64,000 nucleotides of DNA, taken from contig CAWBKD010000036.1 in the NCBI GenBank assembly GCA_963789225.1, positions 327,316-391,315 of the forward strand. The letters run 5' to 3'. Both the position numbers and the translations under genes were made by a program. Positions 1 through 8,556 of the stretch are shown one piece after another (position 1 is the first letter of the stretch; each line of letters begins with the position of its first letter). This DNA is from Palsa-504 sp963789225 (GTDB taxonomy: Bacteria; Actinomycetota; Actinomycetes; Streptosporangiales; Streptosporangiaceae). The notes beneath the pieces are model-generated. The model did not search any database and was not told the DNA's origin. It saw nothing but the letters and a program-made list of their open reading frames with translations.

Positions 1-316
1 CCATCTGAATGTTTCGGCGCAAGGGACGCCGCTCCCGTTCACTCAGGCCGCTGAACTGCGATCCGTTCAGGACTACCTGGCCATGTGAGAGAGGGACCAG
101 CCCGAGTAGGGCCTTTGCAAGGCTGGATTTGCCGCAGCCGGACTCACCGACGATGCCTAGCGTTTCGCCCGACGATACCGACACGCTGACGTGATCGACG
201 GCACGGAGGTTCCTACGTCCTCGCACTCGGTAATCCACCACCAGATCGGTGGCGCTGAGGATGGGATCGCTGGTACCTGGCCCAGGGATCCGCGACGGGA
301 CGGCGGTTTCATTCAC
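1..316 (-). CDS. Oligopeptide ABC transporter ATPase, DppF/OppF-like (partial, runs off the left edge)
   Basis: This is the N-terminal part (about 105 residues) of an ABC ATPase that would energise uptake of oligopeptides or similar solutes at the cytoplasmic membrane. The Walker A loop GESGCGKSS is visible, followed by the LGL-x-HGQV stretch typical of DppF/OppF. The start is GTG at 316: an in-frame TGA lies two codons upstream, so no earlier start is possible. It follows the DppD-like ATPase by 76 bases on the same strand, the usual DppD-DppF order. Base composition is clearly less GC-rich than genes to the right. The C-terminal half (signature motif, Walker B) lies outside the window, so intactness is unknown. 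Confidence 0.85.
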   Translation of the reverse strand, partial: MNETAVPSRIPGPGTSDPILSATDLVVDYRVRGRRNLRAVDHVSVSVSSGETLGIVGESGCGKSSLAKALLGLVPLSHGQVVLNGSQFSGLSERERRPLRRNIQM

Positions 317-392
317 GACTCAGCCCCCACCGCGGCCCTCCGCCCACGGCAGTCGCGACGAAGCCGGGACGATCCGAGCAGCGTGGACAGAA

Positions 393-1484
393 TCATGATT
401 TGCCGCCAAGGTGCTCCTTGGTCCCGGTAGTGGCCGGCGTACCGGTTTCCTCTCGGCCGATGGCGTCCATGACGTCCAGGGGTGCCGTTCCCTCTCGCTC
501 GGTCACCCAGCAAGCGGCGAAGTGCTCGCTTGAGCGCTCCGAGAACGGGGGAACCTCCGCAGCACATTGATCGACCGTCAGCACGCAGCGGTCGGCGAAG
601 GCGCATCCTCCCTTAGCCAGTGCATCGGCCGCCACCGCCGGTTGGCCCGGGATCTGCACAAGGCGCTTACGCGTTGGCCCGTGAGGCTGAGGTCGCGCCC
701 GGAGCAGCCCTCGGGTATAGGGATGTTGCGAGCCGCTGTGCATGATGTCGACCGGACCAGCTTCTACTGCTCTACCTGCGTACATGACTATTAGCCGGTC
801 GGCTACCCGAGACAATAGCTCCAGGTCATGGCTCACCAGCACCACGCTCATATCTCTTTCGCCTTGCAAGCGTACGAGCAGCTCGAGTATCTCTGTCTGC
901 ACGGTCGCATCCAGAGCTGTCGTAGGCTCATCGGCGATCAGCACGCGCGGATTCAATGCGATTCCGATTGCTATCAATGCTCGTTGCCGCATTCCCCCGC
1001 TTAGCTCATGCGGATACCGCAGGACCAGGTCTTCTGGGTCGGGCAGACTGACGTCCTTGAGCAACTGAAGAACTCGCGCCCGCGCCTGATGACGGTTAAG
1101 ACCCCCATGAGCACGGACTGCTTCACTGACTTGACTGCCGATTGTGCGAAGTGGATTAAGCGCAACAAGCGGATCCTGGTAAACGAGCCCAATTTCTCGC
1201 CCGCGTATCATGCGCATATTTCGTTCAGACAAGCCCAGCAATTCTTTTTCGCCTAGCATTGCCGAACCTTGGACAAGAGCACGCCTCGGAGGCAGCAACC
1301 CAAGCACTGCTAGACAGCTGACCGTCTTGCCGCTACCCGATTCACCTGCTATTCCGACGATCTCACCGCTTTTCACGGTGAACGTCAGGCGGTCCACTAC
1401 CTGTCGTACCTGCCCGTGGACCCTAAAAGCGATGGACAGGTCCGTGACTCGTAGCAATGGATTGCTAGCCGGCACAACCGTCAC
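393..1484 (-). CDS. Oligopeptide/dipeptide ABC transporter ATPase, DppD/OppD-like
   Basis: The 363-residue protein is a full-length DppD-type ATPase, partner of the next gene. It has Walker A GESGSGKT near residue 50, signature LSGGM, Walker B VLIADEPTTALD and the switch His in VLVSHD. The C-terminal oligo_HPY region contains the Cys cluster (GGCAFADRC, DQC, FAACW) usual for this family. No permease or binding-protein gene lies upstream: the previous gene on this strand is an alpha/beta hydrolase, so dppBC and the binding protein must lie beyond the left edge or elsewhere. Codon choice (more A/T-ending codons) differs from the genes to the right, which may mean a different origin. Substrate cannot be told. 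Confidence 0.9.
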   Translation of the reverse strand: MTVVPASNPLLRVTDLSIAFRVHGQVRQVVDRLTFTVKSGEIVGIAGESGSGKTVSCLAVLGLLPPRRALVQGSAMLGEKELLGLSERNMRMIRGREIGLVYQDPLVALNPLRTIGSQVSEAVRAHGGLNRHQARARVLQLLKDVSLPDPEDLVLRYPHELSGGMRQRALIAIGIALNPRVLIADEPTTALDATVQTEILELLVRLQGERDMSVVLVSHDLELLSRVADRLIVMYAGRAVEAGPVDIMHSGSQHPYTRGLLRARPQPHGPTRKRLVQIPGQPAVAADALAKGGCAFADRCVLTVDQCAAEVPPFSERSSEHFAACWVTEREGTAPLDVMDAIGREETGTPATTGTKEHLGGKS

Positions 1485-1629
1485 ACCCCTTTACCCGGCT
1501 TCAGCTAGACCCCAGCTAGTGAGGTTCATCCCAAAAGGCTTGTGGCCCCTTCGAGGCGACGCGTCAGCCAGCGGCTACCCACGGCGTTGCCCTGCCCGAA
1601 GGGTTCCAAACTAGGTGTTTAGTAGTGTT

Positions 1630-1657
1630 CAGTGTAAGTATACACCAGTGTGCAGTG
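1630..1657. promoter_or_regulatory. Operator-like repeats upstream of the dppD-like gene
   Basis: The 288-base gap 1485-1772 holds no gene that I can support. Inside it are two overlapping inverted repeats: GTGTA-AGTA-TACAC at 1632-1645 and ACAC-CA-GTGT at 1642-1651. The pentamer CAGTG occurs three times (1630, 1646, 1653). A GTATAC core (1638-1643) is shared with the operator-like sites at 9464 and 43653, but the flanks differ. It lies about 150 bases upstream of the dppD-like start. Binding by a GntR-type repressor is inference. Confidence 0.35.
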
Positions 1658-1772
1658 ATTTCAACTGTGCGTTGCGGAGGCGCGTGCTAGGCCTAGCTTC
1701 ACTGGGTTGGCCCGAGCCGGACTTTCCCCTCGCAGCGTGGGCACATCGGCCCAGCAGACGGCAGCGCCACGC

Positions 1773-2654
1773 TCAGCGGATGCCGGTCGTGGAGTCGGAC
1801 AGGGAGCGCGGGTCGCGGGGGCGCCAGGCGCCGCGGGCCACCGCGGCCAGGAACCTGTCCACGGCGCGGTTGAACTCCCCGGGTTCCTCCAGGTTGGCGG
1901 TGTGGCCGGTGCGCGGAAGGATGACCAGGCCGACGGCCGGAATGGTGCGCTTGAGCATCAGGGCCGCCCGGTGGCATCCCTCGTCCTCGTCGCCGACCAG
2001 CAGCAGGACCGGGACCGGGACCCGGGCGAGTTCGTCGGCCAGCCCGAACAGGGACGGCCTGGCCGCCTGCACACCGCGCATGGTCAGGGCGGCGCCGAGG
2101 GAGTCGTGCTGGGCCAGCGCGGCGGCGAACTCGGCCCAGCCGCGCGGGTTCTTGTTCTGGAACTGGACCCGGGCCGGGCCGACCGCGTAACGCTGGGCCA
2201 CCGTGGTCGCGCCCTCGGCCTCGAACGCGTCCGCGATGGCGTGCGACTCGGCGCGGAACGCCGCGGCCCGCTCGGGTTCAGCGCCGTAGCCGGCCCCGGC
2301 GACCACCGCCGAGCGGAGCCGGTCCGGGTGGTACATGGCCAGGTGCAGGGCGGTGAAGCCGCCCATGGACAGGCCGACCGCGTGGGCGCGGTCGATGCCC
2401 AGGCCGTCCAGCACCGCGACCGCGTCGGCGACCGCGCGGGCCTGCGAATAGGCCTGCGGCTCTGTGGGCACCTGCGACGGCAGGTACCCGCGCGCCGCGT
2501 AGGTGACGCACCGGTAGGACGCGGAGAAGTACCGGACCTGCGGCTCCCAGCTCCGGTGGTCGCCGGCGAACTCGTGGATGAACAGCAGCGCCTCGCCCTG
2601 GCCGGTTTCCTCGGCGTGCAGCGCCACGCCGTCGTCGGTCACGATCCGCGGCAT
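1773..2654 (-). CDS. Alpha/beta hydrolase (enol-lactonase-like)
   Basis: A 293-residue alpha/beta-hydrolase-fold protein. The nucleophile elbow is GLSMGG near residue 94, the acid is in VGDEDEG and the catalytic His in RTGHT near the C-terminus. The oxyanion-side motif is HEFAGDHRSW. The family includes 3-oxoadipate enol-lactonases, C-C bond hydrolases and esterases; sequence alone does not decide. The start at 2654 (MPRIVTDDG) is preferred over a longer frame because it has GGAGAGG upstream and lies 17 bases after the GntR stop. As last gene of the molybdenum-hydroxylase operon it probably opens a lactone or ester produced by that pathway (inference). Confidence 0.8.
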   Translation of the reverse strand: MPRIVTDDGVALHAEETGQGEALLFIHEFAGDHRSWEPQVRYFSASYRCVTYAARGYLPSQVPTEPQAYSQARAVADAVAVLDGLGIDRAHAVGLSMGGFTALHLAMYHPDRLRSAVVAGAGYGAEPERAAAFRAESHAIADAFEAEGATTVAQRYAVGPARVQFQNKNPRGWAEFAAALAQHDSLGAALTMRGVQAARPSLFGLADELARVPVPVLLLVGDEDEGCHRAALMLKRTIPAVGLVILPRTGHTANLEEPGEFNRAVDRFLAAVARGAWRPRDPRSLSDSTTGIR

Positions 2655-2670
2655 CCGAGCTGATCCTCTC

Positions 2671-3297
2671 CTAGTCCTTGACCGGGGCTGCGCCCATGAT
2701 GTGCTGGTACGTCCGCTCTGAGGCGGCGGTGGCGTCTCCGTCGGCCAGCGCCGACAGGATCGCATCGTGCTGGCGGGCGGACTCGGCGTGCGTACGGGAC
2801 ACCCGGGGGCCCGGGTGCAGCGACGCCCACAGCAGGCGCATCAGCGACAGCAGCAGGGGGCTGCCCGCGCAGGAGTACACGGTGAAGTGGAACTCCCGGT
2901 TCAGCTCCGCGTAGTCGGGGTCGTCGTCATCGCCGAGCGCGCGCATCTTGGCGTTCAGGTCCCGCAGCCTGGCCAGTCCGTGCGCGTCGATCTTGCGCGC
3001 CGCCAGCGACGCGCCCAGCGACTCGAGCGCGGCGCGGATCTGGAAATTCTCCTCGACCCGGCCGTCGTCGGGCGGGACCACGGTGAATCCCCGGTGGGTG
3101 TCGCAGATCAGCAGCCCCTCGGACTCCAGCCGGCGCATGGCCTCGCGGACCGGGGTCTGGCTGACGCCGAACCGCTGGGCGAGGTCGCGCTGGCGCAGCT
3201 GCTCCCCCGCGGCGAGTTCCCCGGTGATGACCAGCTCGCGGAGCAGGGCCGCCACCAGGTCGGTCTTGCTGACGTAGCCAGGAACTTCGGTGGTCAT
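2671..3297 (-). CDS. GntR-family transcriptional regulator, FCD subfamily
   Basis: A 208-residue DNA-binding regulator. Residues about 10-75 form the winged helix (GEQLRQRDLAQRFGVSQTPV then REAMRRLESEGL). Residues about 85-205 form the all-helical FCD ligand domain, with the metal-binding histidines visible in NREFHF, ARQHDAI and TYQHIMG. Its ATG overlaps the stop of the upstream molybdenum subunit (ATGA), so it is translated from the same mRNA as the enzymes it probably controls. FCD regulators usually repress and are released by organic acids. The palindromic GTATAC-core sites at 9464 and 43653 are the obvious candidate operators (inference). Confidence 0.9.
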   Translation of the reverse strand: MTTEVPGYVSKTDLVAALLRELVITGELAAGEQLRQRDLAQRFGVSQTPVREAMRRLESEGLLICDTHRGFTVVPPDDGRVEENFQIRAALESLGASLAARKIDAHGLARLRDLNAKMRALGDDDDPDYAELNREFHFTVYSCAGSPLLLSLMRLLWASLHPGPRVSRTHAESARQHDAILSALADGDATAASERTYQHIMGAAPVKD

Positions 3298-5615
3298 GCG
3301 GCGCCTCCAAAGGCGAGCCCGGCCTGCTCGGCCAGGCGGCGCACCCGCGCCGGGGTCAGCGGCAGCTGGCCGACCCCGCCGGCCAGGCCGAGCGCGTCCC
3401 GCACCGCGTTCGCCACCGTCGCGCCGACCGCGTTGATCCCGCCCTCGCCCGCGCCCATCACGCCGAGCGGGTTCCCCGGCGCCGGGGCGTCCTGCGAAAC
3501 CAGCAGGTCAACCGGCGGGACCTCGGCGGCGGTCGGGATCCGGTACTCGATGAACGTGACCGCCTGCGGCTGGCCGGCGTCGTCGTAGCTGAACTCCTCG
3601 AACAGGGCGCCGCCGATCCCCTGGGCCACGCCGCCCCTCAGCTGCCCCTCGACCAGCATCGGGTTGACCGCCCGGCCCACCTCGTACGCCACCAGGTACC
3701 GCAGCACCCGGACCTGCCCGGTCCCCGGGTCCACCTCGACGACGGCGGCGTGCGCCCCGTACGGGTAGGTCATATGGGTGACCTCGAAGCGGCGGCGGGC
3801 CGACAGTCCGGCCGGCTCGCCGGGCCTCAGGTAGCGGCTGGTGGGCTGGGCCGCCCGGGCGATGTCGGCCAGGGTGACCCGGGCACCACGCGGATCCGGG
3901 TCGCCGCGGACGCTGACCGACCCGTCGCTGACCTCTAGGTCCTCCTCGGCGGCCTCCAGCATCCGGGCGGCCAGCTGCACGGCCCGCTCCCGCACCGCCG
4001 TCGCAGCCAGGTGCACCGCGCTGCCGCCGACCACGGTCGACCGGGACGCCCACGACCCGCCGCCGAACGGCTGGGCGGCCGTGTCACCCGTCGTGACCCG
4101 GATGAGCCGAGGGTCGACGCCGAGCGCGTCCGCGGCGATCTGCGCGAGCACGGTCTGGATCCCCTGTCCCAGCGAGGTGCCCCCGGCCAGCACGTGCACC
4201 GCGCCGGACTTGCTGACCACCACGTCGGCGGTCTCCTGCGGCCCGAGGCCGCTCTTCTCCAGGAACATGGCCAGGCCGAAGCCGCGCAGCGACCGCCGGC
4301 CGGTGGCCGACCCGGCCGTCCGGACGGCGGCCAGGGCGCGGTAGCCCAGGCGGTCCGCCTCCTGGGCCGTCGCGGCGAGCAGGGCCGGGTAGTCGCCGGT
4401 GTCCAGGACCACGTCGGTGCGCAGGGTCACGATGGGGCGCTTGTGCGGCATCTCATCCCTGGTCAGCAGGTTCCGCTCGCGCAGCGCGATCCGGTCGATG
4501 CCGAGCTGGTCGGCGGCCACGTCCAGCAGGTGCTCGCGGGCCGCGGTGCCCTCGAACCGGCCGGGGGCGCGGTACGTGCCGCACGGCGTCTTGTTGGTGA
4601 GCACGACCCGCACCCGGCCCCGGTAGGCGGGGATCCGGTAGGGTCCGGGCAGCATGGCCACGGTCAGGTCGGGCACCGCGACCCCGTGCGTGCGGCAGTA
4701 GGCGCCGTTGTCGTGGACGATGTCATCCGCCAGGCCGGTGATCGTGCCGTCGGTGTCGAAGGCGGCGCTGATCCGGTGGTACTGCTGCCGGGAATGGTTC
4801 ACCGCGACGAGGTGCTCGGCGCGGTCTTCCGCCCACTTGACCGGGCGGCCCAGCCGCATGGCCAGCCAGGGGATGAGGAAGTCTTCCGGGTAGAACTCGC
4901 CCCTGACCCCGAAGCCGCCGCCCGCGTCGACGCCGTGCACCCGGATCAGGGTCTCGTCCACGCCGAGCATGCTCGCCAGCAGGTCGCGGTTCCACACGGG
5001 GACCTTGGTCATGCCGAAGATCTCCAGCGACCCGGAGTCCGGGTCGGGTACCGCCAGCAGGCAGCGGGGCTCGAGTGGCACGCCGGTATGCCTGCCGATG
5101 GCCAGCTCGATCCGGACCACGTGCCGGGCGGCGGCGAAGGCGGCGCCGGCATCTCCGTAGCTGGCGCCGAACTCGGCCGCGATCGTCCCGCCGGCGGCGC
5201 GCGCGTCGAGCGCCGCGGGGGCCTCGGCGATGTCGATCTCCACGAGCTCGGCGGCGTCCTCGCAGCCGTACGGGTCGTCGCCGACCACGACCGCCAGCGG
5301 CTCGCCCACGTAGCGGACGGTGCGGGAGGCCAGGATCGGCTGCAGGTAGCTGCTGAGGTCGATGTCGGCCGCGGCGAGCCGGACCGGGATGGCCAGCCCC
5401 GGCGGTAGGTCGGCCGCGGTGACGACGGCGGTGATGCCCGGGGCTTTCGCGGCCTGAGTGACGTCCAGCTCGCGGACCTGGCCGTGCGCGAAGGGCGAGC
5501 GGACGACCCGGGCCCACAGTTGGCCCGGCGCGCTGAAGTCGTCACCGAACCTGCCGCGCCCGCGGAGCAGGCGGGGATCCTCACTGCGCGGCAGCCGGGC
5601 GCCGATGGCGCTCAT
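3294..5615 (-). CDS. Xanthine dehydrogenase-family molybdopterin-binding subunit (second large subunit)
   Basis: A 773-residue molybdenum-cofactor subunit of the xanthine dehydrogenase/CO dehydrogenase family, catalysing hydroxylation with water as oxygen donor. It starts with the hammerhead domain (LPRSEDPRLLRGRGRF). The active-site loop reads GTYRAPGRFE, not the AYxCSFR of true CO dehydrogenase, so CO is not the expected substrate. The C-terminal catalytic Glu is in MGAGEGG. The ATG at 5615 overlaps the [2Fe-2S] stop (ATGA), which fixes the start. It is the second large subunit in an operon with only one FAD and one iron-sulphur subunit. Substrate unknown; an aromatic, heterocyclic or aldehyde compound is likely from the neighbourhood. 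Confidence 0.9.
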   Translation of the reverse strand: MSAIGARLPRSEDPRLLRGRGRFGDDFSAPGQLWARVVRSPFAHGQVRELDVTQAAKAPGITAVVTAADLPPGLAIPVRLAAADIDLSSYLQPILASRTVRYVGEPLAVVVGDDPYGCEDAAELVEIDIAEAPAALDARAAGGTIAAEFGASYGDAGAAFAAARHVVRIELAIGRHTGVPLEPRCLLAVPDPDSGSLEIFGMTKVPVWNRDLLASMLGVDETLIRVHGVDAGGGFGVRGEFYPEDFLIPWLAMRLGRPVKWAEDRAEHLVAVNHSRQQYHRISAAFDTDGTITGLADDIVHDNGAYCRTHGVAVPDLTVAMLPGPYRIPAYRGRVRVVLTNKTPCGTYRAPGRFEGTAAREHLLDVAADQLGIDRIALRERNLLTRDEMPHKRPIVTLRTDVVLDTGDYPALLAATAQEADRLGYRALAAVRTAGSATGRRSLRGFGLAMFLEKSGLGPQETADVVVSKSGAVHVLAGGTSLGQGIQTVLAQIAADALGVDPRLIRVTTGDTAAQPFGGGSWASRSTVVGGSAVHLAATAVRERAVQLAARMLEAAEEDLEVSDGSVSVRGDPDPRGARVTLADIARAAQPTSRYLRPGEPAGLSARRRFEVTHMTYPYGAHAAVVEVDPGTGQVRVLRYLVAYEVGRAVNPMLVEGQLRGGVAQGIGGALFEEFSYDDAGQPQAVTFIEYRIPTAAEVPPVDLLVSQDAPAPGNPLGVMGAGEGGINAVGATVANAVRDALGLAGGVGQLPLTPARVRRLAEQAGLAFGGAA

Positions 5616-6181
5616 CGGTCGCCCGCAGGTTCGCCGTCGGCGTGCCCCATTGTCCCGCCGGACCGGCGGGACCGGGCGGTAGCCACGATGGCCTCGATGA
5701 TGCCCTGGTAACCGGTGCACCGGCACAGGTTCGAGGCGACCAGCTCGCGGGCCCGCTCCTCGGACAGGGGCCGCCCGCGCTCGGCCTCGCCGTGCTCGGC
5801 CTCTTCGGCGAGGTACGCCTCGGCGAGGTACGCCTCGGCGAGCATGAGGAAGCCGGGCGTGCAGAATCCGCACTGCAGGGCGTGATGGTCGCTGAACGCC
5901 TGCTGGAGGTCCGACAGCTGGCCGTCGGGCCCCTCGGCGAGTCCCTCGACGGTGCGCACGGAGGCGCCGTCGGCCTGAACGCCGAAGACCAGGCAGGCGC
6001 GTACCGGCGAGCCGTCGAGGAGCACGGTGCACGCCCCGCAGATGCCGTGCTCGCAGCCCAGGTGCGTGCCGGTGTAGCCCAGGTCGTGGCGCAGCATGTC
6101 GGCGAGGGTCCTGCGGGCCTCGACGGCGAGCTCGTGGCGGCGGCCATTGACCGTCAGGCAGATGGCGTGCGTGTCCTTCAT
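5612..6181 (-). CDS. [2Fe-2S] subunit of molybdenum hydroxylase (CoxS/XdhC type)
   Basis: A 189-residue electron-transfer subunit. The plant-type ferredoxin cluster site GCEHGICGAC then VRAC gives C-x4-C-x2-C-x11-C, and the second cluster is CGFC then CRCTGYQG. Between the two second-cluster motifs is an insertion rich in Ala, Glu and Arg, made by a 15-bp in-frame tandem duplication (5806-5835) encoding AEAYL twice; most relatives have a shorter loop there. The ATG at 6181 overlaps the stop of the preceding large subunit (ATGA), and its own stop overlaps the next start, so the subunits are translationally coupled. It must serve one or both large subunits. Confidence 0.93.
   Translation of the reverse strand: MKDTHAICLTVNGRRHELAVEARRTLADMLRHDLGYTGTHLGCEHGICGACTVLLDGSPVRACLVFGVQADGASVRTVEGLAEGPDGQLSDLQQAFSDHHALQCGFCTPGFLMLAEAYLAEAYLAEEAEHGEAERGRPLSEERARELVASNLCRCTGYQGIIEAIVATARSRRSGGTMGHADGEPAGDR
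5806..5842 (-). repeat. 15-bp tandem duplication within the [2Fe-2S] subunit gene
   Basis: The unit cggcgaggtacgcct occurs at 5806-5820 and 5821-5835, with a partial third copy to 5842. It stays in frame and adds a repeated AEAYL to the loop between the two [2Fe-2S] cysteine pairs. Being perfect, it looks recent. Confidence 0.85.
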
Positions 6182-8556
6182 CGGGTGGCCCTTGACCGGC
6201 TGAGGGCGGCGCTCACGTCCTGCGGCAGCACCGGGATGTGGTCGAAGCGCACGTCGGTGCCGGACAGCGCGTCGTTGATGGCGTTCAGGACCGCCGCCGG
6301 GGCGCCGATCGTCCCGCCCTCGCCCATCCCCTTGGCGCCCGTCTCGCTGAACCGGGAGGGCGTCTCCAGGTGGACGATCTCGATCGGGCACAGTTCCGCG
6401 GCGGTGGGCGCCAGGTAATCCATCAGCGTCGTGCTGACGGGCTGGCCGTCCGGGTCGAAGCAGACCCGTTCGAGCAGCGCGGCCGCCGCGCCCTGGGTGA
6501 CGCCCCCGCGCACCTGGCCGTCCACGACCATCGGGTTGATCACGACGCCGCAGTCCTCGACCACCAGGTACCGGTGCAGCCTGATCCCCCCGGTGCCCGG
6601 GTCGATCACCACCATCGCCGCGTGGCAGGCGTTGGAGAAGGTGCCCGGGGGGTCGTACGAGGCCCGGGCCTCCAGGCCGCAGCGCAGGTCCTCGGGCACC
6701 CGGTGAGCCTCGAAGTGGACCACCCGGGCCAGCTCGCCGATTCCGATCGCGGCCGCGGCGTCGCCGCGGATGCGGGCGGCGCCCTCGGCCAGCTCGACGT
6801 CGTCCGGGCTGGCCTCGAGCAGGGCCGCGGCCACCCGGCGCAGCTGGCCGGCCACGATGTCCGCGGCGCGCGCGGCCGCGCCACCGCCGATCACGACCGA
6901 ACGGCTGCCCCAGGTGCCCCAGCCGTACGAGGCCAGGTCGGTGTCGCCCTGGCGGAGGCGGACCTGGTCGGGGTGCACGCCCAGGCGGTCGGCGACGATC
7001 TGCGCGAACGTGGTCTCGTGTCCCTGGCCGTGGCCGCACGTCCCCGTGGTCACGATGACCTCGCCGGTCGGGTCCATCCGTACCATGGCCGTGTCGTAGC
7101 CGGGGGTCATCCGCATCCGGCGCTGCGACATGGTGGGGGTGCCGTACGCCGTGCGCTCGGAGAAGCAGGCGAAGCCGATCCCGGCCAGCTGCCCGGCCTG
7201 GCGGAGCTGGTCGCGCTCGGCGGACCAGGCGCGCTCGGCGACCTGCTTTTCGGCCAGGTCGAGGGACTCGCGGTAGCTGCCCTCGTCGTAGGTGATCCGG
7301 TTGACCCCGGTATAGGGGAACTCCCCCGGGCTGATCAGGTTGGTCCGGCGGACCTCGAGCGGGTCGAGGCTCAGCGCGGCCGCCGCCTTCTCCATGAGCC
7401 GCTCCATGACCAGCACGATCTGCGGCCGGGAGACGCCACGGTACGGCGCCGTCGGCGCCTTGTTGGTGGTGACGGCGCGACCCCGCGCCCGGTACGCGGG
7501 CACCTTGTACACGCCGGGCAGCTCCGTCGCGGCCATCAGCGGCTCGACCGCGCAGGTGAAGGGGAACGCCGAGTAGGCGCCGATGTCGCACTCGATCTCC
7601 ACGTCCAGGGCGAGGATCCGGCCGTCGGCGTCGAAGGCGGCCCTGACCTGGTACCGCTGCTCGTGACCGTGGAACGAGGCGGTCAGGTTCTCCTGCCGGT
7701 CTTCGGTCCAGCACACGGGCCGCCGCAGCCGCAGCGCGGCCGCGGCCACGGCCACCTCCTCCCGGCCGACCACGCACTTCAGCCCGAATCCCCCGCCGAC
7801 GTCGGGCGCGATGACCCGGATGGCGCGTTCCGGCAGGCCCAGCGCCTGGGCGACCCCGGAGCGGACCTGGTGCGGGACCTGGGTGGAGACGTGCATGACC
7901 AGCTGATCGTCCCGGTCATCCCACTCGGCCAGGCAGGCGCGCCCTTCCAGCGGCAGCGCCGCCACCCGCGCGCTGGCGAAGGTGGCGCCGACGGTCAGCG
8001 CGGCGCCCGCGAAGATCCCCGCGAGCCGGTCGTCGTCGAACATCAGCAGGTCAACCAGGCAGTTGCCGGCCGCTTCCTCGTGCAGTCGCGGGGCGTCCGC
8101 GGCGCGGGCGGCCTCGATGCCGGTCACCGCGGGCTGCGGGGCCCAGTCCACCTCCACGTCCTCGGCGGCGTCCTCGGCCAGGTAGGCGTCGTCGGCGACC
8201 ACGAGCGCGACCGGCTCGCCGACGAAGCGCACCCGGTCCCAGGCCAGGATCGGCATCCGGGTGGGCACGAACTCGTCCCGCTCGAGCATCGCGAGCAGGT
8301 GCGGGCAGCCGAGGCTGGCGGCGGTGAACACGCCGGCCACGCCGCCATGCTCGGCCGCGGCGCCCACGTCGATTCCGATAAGGCGGGCGTGCGGGTAGGG
8401 GCTGCGGACGAACGCGGCGTGCAGCAGGCCGGGCCGGGCCAGGTCGGCCACGAACCGGCCGCGGCCGAGCAGCATCCGGCGGTCCTCCTTCCGCGGCACC
8501 GGGACACCGATCCAGCGGCCATCGTGCCGGGTATGCCCAGAGGCGAGCTGGCTCAT
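6178..8556 (-). CDS. Xanthine dehydrogenase-family molybdopterin-binding subunit (first large subunit)
   Basis: A 792-residue large subunit with hammerhead domain (PRKEDRRMLLGRGRF near residue 22) and molybdopterin-binding region. The active-site loop reads APYRGVSRPQ, again different from CO dehydrogenase AYxCSFR and from the second large subunit here. The catalytic Glu lies in KGMGEGGT. TCGHGQGHE is the conserved Gln-containing loop. The ATG at 8556 overlaps the FAD-subunit stop. The two large subunits are clearly paralogous but far apart in sequence, so this is an old duplication or a heteromeric enzyme, not a recent copy. Product and substrate cannot be read from the sequence. Confidence 0.9.
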   Translation of the reverse strand: MSQLASGHTRHDGRWIGVPVPRKEDRRMLLGRGRFVADLARPGLLHAAFVRSPYPHARLIGIDVGAAAEHGGVAGVFTAASLGCPHLLAMLERDEFVPTRMPILAWDRVRFVGEPVALVVADDAYLAEDAAEDVEVDWAPQPAVTGIEAARAADAPRLHEEAAGNCLVDLLMFDDDRLAGIFAGAALTVGATFASARVAALPLEGRACLAEWDDRDDQLVMHVSTQVPHQVRSGVAQALGLPERAIRVIAPDVGGGFGLKCVVGREEVAVAAAALRLRRPVCWTEDRQENLTASFHGHEQRYQVRAAFDADGRILALDVEIECDIGAYSAFPFTCAVEPLMAATELPGVYKVPAYRARGRAVTTNKAPTAPYRGVSRPQIVLVMERLMEKAAAALSLDPLEVRRTNLISPGEFPYTGVNRITYDEGSYRESLDLAEKQVAERAWSAERDQLRQAGQLAGIGFACFSERTAYGTPTMSQRRMRMTPGYDTAMVRMDPTGEVIVTTGTCGHGQGHETTFAQIVADRLGVHPDQVRLRQGDTDLASYGWGTWGSRSVVIGGGAAARAADIVAGQLRRVAAALLEASPDDVELAEGAARIRGDAAAAIGIGELARVVHFEAHRVPEDLRCGLEARASYDPPGTFSNACHAAMVVIDPGTGGIRLHRYLVVEDCGVVINPMVVDGQVRGGVTQGAAAALLERVCFDPDGQPVSTTLMDYLAPTAAELCPIEIVHLETPSRFSETGAKGMGEGGTIGAPAAVLNAINDALSGTDVRFDHIPVLPQDVSAALSRSRATR

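Noticed and set aside
1707..2663. Long plus-strand open frames across the left third, such as here and at 4011-5408 and 6238-8949
   Set aside because: They are antisense shadows of GC-rich genes: repetitive Gly/Arg/Ala composition, no motifs, and the opposite strand holds well-supported enzymes.
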